Origin: CAWUKT01 sp964352215
GTDB taxonomy: Bacteria; Bacteroidota; Bacteroidia; J057; JADKCL01
Reading direction: 5' to 3'
Assembly (NCBI GenBank): GCA_964352215.1
Contig: CAYGRE010000028.1
Span: forward strand, 1-64,000
Length of the DNA: 64,000 bases
This document shows, piece after piece, positions 16,567 to 24,128 of the stretch. Numbering within the stretch: the first letter of the stretch is position 1; every line of letters begins with the position of its first letter. The position numbers and the translations under genes are program-made. The notes under the pieces are model-generated. The model ran no database searches, had not been told where the DNA came from, and was given only the letters and a program-made list of their open reading frames with translations.

Positions 16567-18441
16567 ATGAGGAAGCAATACCTTATCATCCTGATGGCCC
16601 TTACGGCCTTTACCCTTGCCAAGGCCCAGCCATCCAGTCTGACCTTTCCCACATTTGCCAACGGTTTCGACAATCCTGTCGATTTAACCCATGCCGGGGA
16701 TGACCGGGTCTTTGTCGTGGAGCAGGATGGAGCCATCTGGATCGTAGATCAAAATGGCACTGTGAACCCTACCCCGTTCATGGACATTGATCCTCAGGTA
16801 AATTCAGGAGCCAATGAGCGCGGTTTGCTGGGCCTGGCCTTTCATCCGGACTACGCCAACAATGGCTATTTCTATGTCAACTACAACAATTCCAGTGGTG
16901 CAACTGTGATCTCCAGATTTTCTGTATATACTTTGAACCCTGATCTGGCGGACCCTAACAGTGAATTTGTCATTATGACCTTCAGCCAGCCTTACTCTAA
17001 CCACAATGGTGGTGGCATTAAGTTTGGACCCGACGGTTATTTGTACATCGCCACTGGTGACGGTGGTTCCGGGGGAGATCCTCAAAACAATGGTCAGAAC
17101 CGTACCACCATGCTCGGTAAGATGTTGCGGATCGATGTGAACGGTGTGGCTCCTTATGCGATCCCGGCTGACAATCCTTTTGTCAGCGATCCCAATACAA
17201 ATGATGAAATTTGGAACCTCGGCCTCCGCAATCCCTGGCGGTTTGATTTTGACCGCACGACCGGAGACCTCTGGATTGGTGATGTTGGACAAAACGCCCG
17301 TGAAGAGATTGATTTCCAATTGGCTTCCAGCCCTGGTGGTGAGAATTATGGCTGGCGCTGTTATGAAGCCAATCAAGCTTACAATACCAGTGGCTGTCAA
17401 GGGGCTTCTTCTTATGTAGATCCTATCTACCACTATGCCAATAACTTCAGCACTGGCTGTTCGGTAACTGGTGGTACTGTCTATCGGGGCGCTCGTTATG
17501 GCAATCTCTGGGGTACTTACTTCTTCTCCGATTATTGTTCCAATACGCTCTGGTATACTACTGGTGATCCGGTCAATGGATTCTCTTTCCAAACCTGGAA
17601 TGGTTTCTTTGGTTCCAATCCCAGCAGCTTCGGACGTGACGTTTATGGCCAAGTGTATATCGTCAATCATGGTGGTACAATTGTCCGCATCGAAGACAAT
17701 ACCTGTGACCCCAAAGCCTATATCGACGCAGCAGACTCTGTCACCTTTTGCTCCAATGGTGGAATGTTGATGGCGTACAGCCATCCCGGACTCACTTACC
17801 AGTGGAACCTGAATGGCTCCCCTATCAGTGGGGCTACCAACGCCTCCTATATGGCTACTTCTGCCGGTAGTTATACGGTCGAAGTTGCCAATGGCAGTTG
17901 CACCGATCTCTCCGATGCTGTCAATGTAAGCCTCAGCGGAGTTGCGGTAAGCATTTCCGGTCTGGACACCCTCTATACTTCCAATGATCCTCCTGTAACC
18001 ATGGTAGGAACACCTGCCGGCGGTGTATTCTCCGGTCCATGTGTAACCGGTAATGTTTTTGATCCACAGTGTGCTCCCTGGGGGGCCATTCAGATCATCT
18101 ATACCTACACCGATCCTACGGGTGGCTGTACGGTGTCCGACACCTTCAATACCAATGTCCTCGGTGTATCCATCGATGCCTCTGAGTTGCTGGAAGGATT
18201 CGCATTCTACCCCAATCCCGGACATCAGAACTTCAAAGTGCGTTTCAATTTAGAGCAGGCCGGTCCGGTTGGATTCCAGGTTGTCGATGCACTTGGTCGC
18301 AAGGTCTACGATAGTTTGGAGGAGCTTTCTTCAGGTGCCCAGGAAGTTTCCATGGTCCTCCCCGAGGTTGCGCCCGGTATGTACTACCTCAAATTGGAGA
18401 TCGACGGCAATAGCTACTCTGAGCGCTTCGTTGTACAATAG
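16567..18441 (+). CDS. PQQ-type soluble sugar dehydrogenase-like T9SS protein
   Basis: The 624-residue product has a signal peptide (LTAFTLAKAQ), then a six-bladed GSDH beta-propeller (about 25-400) with the family phrases NERGLLGLAFHPDY, NHNGGGIKFGPDGYLYIATG, NLGLRNPWRFDFD and ENYGWRCYE. An Ig-like module follows (GLTYQWNLNGSPI). The end is a T9SS type A sorting domain (FYPNPGHQNFKVRF ... GMYYLKLEI). Propellers of this group oxidise sugars with PQQ and Ca2+; substrate and cofactor use here are inferred. ATG 16567 is chosen because it starts directly at the signal peptide. The stop overlaps the next gene's GTG start by one base. Confidence 0.85.
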   Translation: MRKQYLIILMALTAFTLAKAQPSSLTFPTFANGFDNPVDLTHAGDDRVFVVEQDGAIWIVDQNGTVNPTPFMDIDPQVNSGANERGLLGLAFHPDYANNGYFYVNYNNSSGATVISRFSVYTLNPDLADPNSEFVIMTFSQPYSNHNGGGIKFGPDGYLYIATGDGGSGGDPQNNGQNRTTMLGKMLRIDVNGVAPYAIPADNPFVSDPNTNDEIWNLGLRNPWRFDFDRTTGDLWIGDVGQNAREEIDFQLASSPGGENYGWRCYEANQAYNTSGCQGASSYVDPIYHYANNFSTGCSVTGGTVYRGARYGNLWGTYFFSDYCSNTLWYTTGDPVNGFSFQTWNGFFGSNPSSFGRDVYGQVYIVNHGGTIVRIEDNTCDPKAYIDAADSVTFCSNGGMLMAYSHPGLTYQWNLNGSPISGATNASYMATSAGSYTVEVANGSCTDLSDAVNVSLSGVAVSISGLDTLYTSNDPPVTMVGTPAGGVFSGPCVTGNVFDPQCAPWGAIQIIYTYTDPTGGCTVSDTFNTNVLGVSIDASELLEGFAFYPNPGHQNFKVRFNLEQAGPVGFQVVDALGRKVYDSLEELSSGAQEVSMVLPEVAPGMYYLKLEIDGNSYSERFVVQ

Positions 18442-19646
18442 TGAACAGACTTCTCCCGGCAATCATTTGCCTTTTATTATCTCTCAGCGCGTGTACTGAA
18501 AATGACCCTGGGTCTGCTTCTGAGGCACCTGTATTGGATTATGCCTTCCTGAATCTGGATGAGGATGCCGATGCATTTTCAAATCTCTGGAGCCTGATCA
18601 CGGATTCTACGGATGTGTATTGCGCAGTTTCTGAATGGGCCTCTCCCCACCTGAATCAACAGATGGTAGAGGCATTTGAGCGGGTGCCGGGTGCCCGGCT
18701 GAACCTGATCACCGATCCGAACTCCTGGGACAAAGACACTGGGGACTCCATCACAGAGGTCAGGCACTTACTTCGCGAAGAGTCCTGGATTAAGGGGCAG
18801 ATCGTATTGGTGAATGACCGGAATCCAAGGGCGGGGAGACTTGGGGAATACATTCATGATCCGGGCGTCTCCCTGATGGAAAATACGCTCATTTTCACCT
18901 CCTTGCAGCGACCCGAATATGGCGACTCCGCCCCTGCTCTGCTCATTTTGAGTTCAGGGATTTCAGCATCAGGCTTTCCCCCGCATAGTTATGGCTTGTT
19001 GATCAGAGGTGATATTGGCTTGGTGGATTCGTATAATGACTATTGGACTCAATTGCATGAAAGCCGGATTGACTTTGAGCATCGCAAGGTGCGCACCTAT
19101 TCGGATCGGCACGATCACCGGGCATGGTTTTTTCCTGATCAATCGGGGGTAGACTCTTCACACAAATTGTTGGGCTCACTGATGGAGGTGGTCAGCAATA
19201 CTGGAAAGCCGGCAAAATTGCGCATCTATATGCCTTCCTGGAACGAGAGCCACTTGGAACTGGCCCAGGTCCTTAAAGAATTGGCGGTGGAATACGAGGC
19301 AGATGTCAGGATTCTGGTTCAGGATTCCCCGGCTACCGCGGGAGTCATCAGAGATCGGCTGGATGAATTCCCCAAAGGAATGGTCAGATGGGTTCCTGGA
19401 TTGGGTCAAAATCCACTCATAATTTTGGATGGGCCGGTCAAGATTAGCGAAGATGCTTTACCGGAAAGGAAACAAGTTGTTTGGGTAGGTGCACACGCCT
19501 GGGACACTGCTGGGCTGCAAAAAAACAGCAACAGCACCTTGGCAATATTCAGTAAAAGCCTGGCTGATTCGCTGGAGGAGGTGTGGTGGACAATTTGGAA
19601 AAATTACCCACCTCCACCAGCTATTGATTCTTTAGAAATTGATTAG
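18441..19646 (+). CDS. Lipoprotein with degenerate phospholipase-D-like fold
   Basis: The 401-residue lipoprotein has lipobox LSAC at residues 15-18. The start is GTG 18441, sharing a base with the previous TAG; no ATG would preserve the signal peptide. Two halves each follow the PLD (HKD) layout: a strand plus helix (NQQMVEAFERVPGARLNLIT; LAQVLKELAVEYEADVRILV), a KxxxxD-like strand (GQIVLVND; LIILDG), and a GSxNxTxxGL-like block followed by an end helix (SSGISASGF; WVGAHAWDTAGLQKNSNST). The catalytic His of both HKD motifs appears absent, so hydrolase activity is doubtful. Coupling to the secreted propeller gene suggests a shared envelope role. Fold assignment is by pattern only. Confidence 0.6.
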   Translation: MNRLLPAIICLLLSLSACTENDPGSASEAPVLDYAFLNLDEDADAFSNLWSLITDSTDVYCAVSEWASPHLNQQMVEAFERVPGARLNLITDPNSWDKDTGDSITEVRHLLREESWIKGQIVLVNDRNPRAGRLGEYIHDPGVSLMENTLIFTSLQRPEYGDSAPALLILSSGISASGFPPHSYGLLIRGDIGLVDSYNDYWTQLHESRIDFEHRKVRTYSDRHDHRAWFFPDQSGVDSSHKLLGSLMEVVSNTGKPAKLRIYMPSWNESHLELAQVLKELAVEYEADVRILVQDSPATAGVIRDRLDEFPKGMVRWVPGLGQNPLIILDGPVKISEDALPERKQVVWVGAHAWDTAGLQKNSNSTLAIFSKSLADSLEEVWWTIWKNYPPPPAIDSLEID

Positions 19647-19963
19647 GCGAATTTATTACAAAAGGCTTCGAATTCGTCCTTCAATTCATTGAGATACCCT
19701 TCGTAATCCTTTAACTCGGCATCACCTTTGTCCGTGTCTCCACCATAAATTTTGATGTTGTGCTTCATCTGGTCAAGACGGCCTTTCTGTACGATAAACT
19801 GATTTTGGAAATGCTCTACCTGTTTGCGGTCCTCCTTGGATTTGGCATGTTCCATATTGTGACCATTCTCCTGGTCCATAGCTTCTAATTCATTCTCCCA
19901 CGCACGAATCTGGTCCAACCAGGTATCGTGCTGAATCTGGATTTCAGGTGTCGTCTCAGTCAT
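19643..19963 (-). CDS. Small coiled-coil protein of unknown function
   Basis: The 106-residue acidic, highly helical protein has no signal or membrane segment. Heptad-like patterns run through about residues 10-70 (LDQIRAWENELEAMDQ, EHFQNQFIVQKGRLDQMKHN). It overlaps the preceding plus-strand gene tail to tail by four bases (TTAG serves both stops). No family is recognised; similar short helical proteins are common in Bacteroidota. Confidence 0.6.
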   Translation of the reverse strand: MTETTPEIQIQHDTWLDQIRAWENELEAMDQENGHNMEHAKSKEDRKQVEHFQNQFIVQKGRLDQMKHNIKIYGGDTDKGDAELKDYEGYLNELKDEFEAFCNKFA

Positions 19964-20114
19964 ATTATATTAATGGTTTTAGTGATTTCAATTCTACTAT
20001 AAAACAAGCTTCAAATGCCCCGGTTTCGGGATAGTTTATTTTATGAAATAATATAAAGAAAAAGTGGCTTCACCCCAAAATGTTTTCTCCACCTTTTGAA
20101 ATGAAAACCTTTCA

Positions 20115-20223
20115 TCTGCAGCATTAAGATCATTTGGAATGGCATTTTACGGTCTGCGATATTCAGATCATGCGAATTGGAACACCGGCGTCTACGGTAT
20201 TCAGGTCATACCTCAAATGAGAG
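20115..20223. repeat. 38-nt tandem repeat across the ornithine aminotransferase stop codon
   Basis: Two full units of exactly 38 nt (20115-20152 and 20153-20190) and a partial third (20191-20223) share the pattern TCTGCGnTATTCAGATCAT. The third copy contains the last codons and TGA stop (20208-20206) of the aminotransferase gene, and the same TCA/TGA triplet sits at the same place in the other copies. Confidence 0.7.
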
Positions 20224-21441
20224 AATGGTTCTTTCAATGATGTCACAACATTCTTGTACCTGCGCTTCATTGATCACCAGTGGAGGTGCAAACCTGATGA
20301 TGTGGCGCTGGGTTGGCTTGGCCAACAATCCATTTTCTTTCAGCCTCAGGCATACGTCCCAGGCCTCGTATCCACCATGCGGGATGATTTCAACTGCATT
20401 GAGCAGCCCTTTTCCTCTTACAATGCTCCGCATCGGGTGGTCAATGGCAAGCATTCTTTGTCTGAATATTTCCCCAACAGTGTCTGCATTTCCAGCCAAA
20501 TCTTCATCCAACACAACCTGAAGGGCTTCCCTGGCCACAGCACACGCGAGTGGATTGCCACCGTATGTTGATCCATGTTCACCTGGCTTGATGACCAACA
20601 TGATCTCATCGTTCGCCAGTACTGCTGAGACTGGATATACTCCACCGGAAAGGGCCTTGCCCAGGATAAGGATGTCAGGATGGACATCTTCATGGTCAAC
20701 CGCCAGTCTTCTGCCTGTTCTTGCAATCCCGGTTTGAATTTCATCGGCAATGAAAAGTACATTTTTAGCCTTGCACAAGTCATAGCAGTTCTTAATATAT
20801 CCATCATGGGGCACTCTGATTCCAGCTTCCCCTTGAATAGGTTCTACCAGATAGGCCACCACATTGGGATCTTTAAGGGCCTCGACCAGTGCTCCTTCGC
20901 AATTGTACTCGATGATCTCAAATCCGGGCAGGAAAGGACCAAAACCTCCCCGTGAATCGGGGTCTGTGGAGAATGAAATGATACCAGTGGTCCGGCCATG
21001 AAAGTTTTTCTTAGCGACCAGAATCTTTGCCTTGTCGTGGGGAACGCCTTTCTTCTCATAGCCCCATTTGCGGGCCAGCTTGATGGCAGTTTCCACGCCT
21101 TCCGCTCCGGAATTCATCATCAACACCTTGTCATAGCCAAAATAGTCGGCCATGTATTTCTCAGTAATCCCCAACTGATCGCTGTGAAATGCACGCGAGG
21201 TCAGGGTCAGGTTCTTCGCCTGTTCAATCAATGCGTTGATAATCCGAGGGTGGCAATGGCCTTGGTTGACTGCCGAGTATGCACTTAGAAAATCGTAGTA
21301 ACGGTTTCCCTCCGGGTCAAATAGGAATACACCTTCCCCGCGATTCAGTACAACAGGAAGTGGATGGTAGTTGTGAGCACCGTACTTGTCTTCGAGTGCA
21401 ATTGCTTCCTGAGTGGAGATGGTATCCTTTGTCTTAATCAT
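20206..21441 (-). CDS. rocD: Ornithine--oxo-acid aminotransferase
   Basis: The 411-residue class III PLP aminotransferase converts ornithine and 2-oxoglutarate to glutamate semialdehyde and glutamate. Diagnostic blocks are present: YYDFLSAYSAVNQGHCHP, MNSGAEGVETAIKLARKW, the PLP-binding FIADEIQTGIARTGR, the Schiff-base lysine in ILGKALSGG, and GSTYGGNPLACAVA. Length and start (MIKTKDTISTQEAI) match the family. It lies 55 nt downstream of the Na/Pi transporter gene, same strand. The 3' end carries a 38-nt repeat. Confidence 0.95.
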   Translation of the reverse strand: MIKTKDTISTQEAIALEDKYGAHNYHPLPVVLNRGEGVFLFDPEGNRYYDFLSAYSAVNQGHCHPRIINALIEQAKNLTLTSRAFHSDQLGITEKYMADYFGYDKVLMMNSGAEGVETAIKLARKWGYEKKGVPHDKAKILVAKKNFHGRTTGIISFSTDPDSRGGFGPFLPGFEIIEYNCEGALVEALKDPNVVAYLVEPIQGEAGIRVPHDGYIKNCYDLCKAKNVLFIADEIQTGIARTGRRLAVDHEDVHPDILILGKALSGGVYPVSAVLANDEIMLVIKPGEHGSTYGGNPLACAVAREALQVVLDEDLAGNADTVGEIFRQRMLAIDHPMRSIVRGKGLLNAVEIIPHGGYEAWDVCLRLKENGLLAKPTQRHIIRFAPPLVINEAQVQECCDIIERTILSFEV

Positions 21442-21496
21442 AATGTATTCCCAAAATATTCGAATCTCTCTAAATTCGGAAAAAGGGCTGATTATA

Positions 21497-22678
21497 TCAA
21501 CCCTGCTTCCCAGTAAAGAGAACCATCAGGAAGGGAATGATGAAAAAGGTGAGCAGAATATAGAGGATTCCTACCAGGCGGTTTGAGAGGGTTGCATAAC
21601 CCAGCTTTCTCGCGAGCCGGATCGGATAACGGCGGATACTGGCAATGGGAAATAGCAGAATAACCCCAAGCAAATTGAATAGAAGATGGGAAAAGGCGAT
21701 GGCAATTGCAGCTCTGGGATTGCTACCCGGTATCAACAGTGAGGCCAGGAGTGCGGTGGTAGTTGTTCCGATATTGGCGCCCATGATAAATGGGAAGGCT
21801 TTACTCATGGAAACCTTGCCTGTGGCCACCATGGGAACGACCAGAGAGGTGGTCACGGAACTGGATTGAATCAATCCGGTAATCAATATCCCCCACCCCA
21901 GGCTTTTACCAGGACTTTCAAAGAGGGTTCTTCGAACCGCAATCCGTTCCCTTACCAACAGGTTGTTCTTCATGATCCGGGTAATGTACCTCAAGGACAA
22001 AAACATGAGCAGCAGAGAAAGTACGAGACCAAATATGGGGACAGCTATGCCAGAGAAAAACAGGGCAAAAAATTGATTGGTAAAGTCGGACAGGGGACTT
22101 ATGATTGAGTCCATAAATCCGAAAGTCCCTTGCGCGGTTTCGCCTATGGTCAACTGTTCGGCTATAAAACTGACTGGCCTGCTCAGCACTCCAAATGCCA
22201 TTTCCAGGGGGAACAGCACCACAACGGTAATGATATTGAAAAAATCGTGCATGGTGGCAGCTGCTATTGCCTTCCGGTATTCTTTCTTGCTGGCGATATG
22301 CCCCAGGGATACAATCGTACTGGTTACAGTTGTCCCGATATTGGCACCCATAATCAGAGGAATGGCCCTGCCAATCGTCTCCACATCCGCTGTGTCGCCC
22401 AGAGTCCCTCCTGCCACCATTGCCACAACCATGGAAGTTGTGGTGGAAGAGCTTTGCAGCACTGCGGTTACGAGGATGCCTACAAATAGTCCAATAAATG
22501 GATTGGAGGTCGCACGAATCAACTCATTGGCTGCTGATTCGCCCAGCAATGAAAAACTTGTACTCAAGAGGGAAAGGCCAACCAAAAATCCAAATACCGA
22601 TACTGCAAAGATCAAACCCCATAAGGCTCGACTTCCTCTGCTGCCTTCTACAGGTATTTCAGAAAGGGGTCCCTTCAT
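21497..22678 (-). CDS. Na+/phosphate cotransporter family protein
   Basis: The 393-residue inner-membrane protein has the inverted duplication of the SLC34/NptA family: VLQSSSTTTSMVVAMVAGG in the first half and LIQSSSVTTSLVVPMVATG in the second, each followed by a PxIMGANIGTT block. About eight to nine membrane helices are visible. There is no C-terminal PhoU-like domain, so this is the short form. I start at ATG 22678 (MKGPLSEIP). An in-frame TTG at 22717 lies in a promoter-like TTTCTTTG and is less likely. Sodium-coupled phosphate uptake is inferred from the family. Confidence 0.85.
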   Translation of the reverse strand: MKGPLSEIPVEGSRGSRALWGLIFAVSVFGFLVGLSLLSTSFSLLGESAANELIRATSNPFIGLFVGILVTAVLQSSSTTTSMVVAMVAGGTLGDTADVETIGRAIPLIMGANIGTTVTSTIVSLGHIASKKEYRKAIAAATMHDFFNIITVVVLFPLEMAFGVLSRPVSFIAEQLTIGETAQGTFGFMDSIISPLSDFTNQFFALFFSGIAVPIFGLVLSLLLMFLSLRYITRIMKNNLLVRERIAVRRTLFESPGKSLGWGILITGLIQSSSVTTSLVVPMVATGKVSMSKAFPFIMGANIGTTTTALLASLLIPGSNPRAAIAIAFSHLLFNLLGVILLFPIASIRRYPIRLARKLGYATLSNRLVGILYILLTFFIIPFLMVLFTGKQG

Positions 22679-22841
22679 TGAACAATTCTTCTCCTCTAAA
22701 CTAAACAGGGGATGCAAAGAAATAAAAAAAGATGCGCTGGCTGTTATCGAGCTGTTATATATTCATTAAGACGTCCAGAAGGGGTGCGATTTCCTTTGGT
22801 CGAGGGCAATTGATGCTCTGGGAATGTTGCTGAGAGGGTGG

Positions 22842-24128
22842 CTACCGGCAGTCGGCATAAGTGCCCTTGCAGACGGTTCCCAAAGCTCTTCCTTTGAGGG
22901 ACACCCCGGCAAAAGCTTGATTCTTTCCTTTGGAGTGGAAGTCTCTTGCCTCCAATGTATACTCTGCTTTCGGATCGAACCAGGTCAGATCGGATCGGTT
23001 TCCTTTGGAGATGGAATACCCTGGCAATTGGAGGATATGGGCAGGCCCTGTGGATAGGGCTGCAACCAATTGGTCGATGATCTTTGCATCTGGGTTGGCC
23101 TTCTGAACGGCGGACGCAGCGACTCCGAATGCGACCTCAAGCATCGCAGCACCGAAATCTGCCCGCATGAAATCGTGTTTCTTTTCCTCAACGCTTTGGG
23201 GGTGATGATTGGAAGAGACGACATCAATCGTCCCGTCACTTATGCCAGCGATCAAGGCCAAGCGGTCCCCTTCGGCACGCAGTGGGGGCCAGATCTTTGC
23301 ATTTACGTCAAAGGATTCTATCGCAGTATCATTCCCCGCGAGGTAATAGACAGATGTTTCTATGCTCAAACCGGGGAACCGGCTCTTGACCTGACGAATT
23401 CTGTCCAGTGATGCTTTGGTAGTCAACGGTCCCAAATGAAGCCGTCCGGGGAAATATTCCAGAATTTGTAAATTTCTGTCCACGGCAAGGGTTTCTGCAA
23501 GGGCGGGAATACCCTTCATTCCTATCCGGGTAGAGGACAATCCTTCGCCAACCTGTGCACCGGGAACCAGGTCTTCAATGATGGGTGAATCGATGAGTAA
23601 GCCCTCAAATGCTTTGAGGTATTGAAGTCCACGCAGCAGGAGGCCAGAAGAGGGAATCGAGTGAATCCCATCCCCAAAAGCAACCGCACCTGCCTGGCTC
23701 ATGTCAAACATATCGGACAGGTCCTTCCCTTTGCCACCTTTGCTGAGGGTTCCAGAGGGAAGAATTCTCACAGGAAGACTATGGGACCGTGACAGCAAGG
23801 CTTTGACCTGCCCATGGTTGTCCATGGGGGGTTCCGAATTTGGAAGGGTGAGAAGGGCTGTAAACCCTCCCCGTTGTCCGGCACGACCGAGAGACTCAAG
23901 GCTCTCCTTGTATTCAAAGCCGGGATCGGTCAGATGGGTCCGCATATCGATCCAGCCCGGACTCAGGGAATTCCCTTTTTTAATATCTTCCGGGCTGATA
24001 CCAGAAGGATCAATCTTTTCTGCAATATCAGCGATCACGCCATCTTCCAGCCGAAGGTCTACCACCTTTCCGTGGAAAGGGCTGTGAATGTCTACTATGC
24101 GAACTCCCTGGAAGAGAATTGTTTTCAT
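22842..24128 (-). CDS. Dihydroorotase-like amidohydrolase with degenerate metal site
   Basis: The 428-residue product has the overall layout of type I dihydroorotases: a beta-sandwich start (VRIVDIHSPFHGKVVDLRLE), PGWIDMRTHLTDPGFEYKE, LPNSEPPMDN, a C-terminal sandwich (NRSDLTWFDPKAEYTL) and a FAG-S-like end. The metal-binding DxHxH is D61-M-R63-T-H65, so one His is replaced, and the usual SDHAPH block reads SSNHHPQ. It may be a non-catalytic partner like the PyrC' proteins associated with aspartate transcarbamoylase, or act with altered metal use. It overlaps the upstream BatA-like gene by 4 nt (ATGA). Confidence 0.75.
   Translation of the reverse strand: MKTILFQGVRIVDIHSPFHGKVVDLRLEDGVIADIAEKIDPSGISPEDIKKGNSLSPGWIDMRTHLTDPGFEYKESLESLGRAGQRGGFTALLTLPNSEPPMDNHGQVKALLSRSHSLPVRILPSGTLSKGGKGKDLSDMFDMSQAGAVAFGDGIHSIPSSGLLLRGLQYLKAFEGLLIDSPIIEDLVPGAQVGEGLSSTRIGMKGIPALAETLAVDRNLQILEYFPGRLHLGPLTTKASLDRIRQVKSRFPGLSIETSVYYLAGNDTAIESFDVNAKIWPPLRAEGDRLALIAGISDGTIDVVSSNHHPQSVEEKKHDFMRADFGAAMLEVAFGVAASAVQKANPDAKIIDQLVAALSTGPAHILQLPGYSISKGNRSDLTWFDPKAEYTLEARDFHSKGKNQAFAGVSLKGRALGTVCKGTYADCR

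Noticed and set aside
16804..18225. 473-codon antisense ORF under the sugar-dehydrogenase-like gene
   Set aside because: The sense frame has clear family motifs, signal peptide and sorting domain. The antisense product is Ile/Gly/Arg-rich without domains and mirrors the codon bias of the sense strand.
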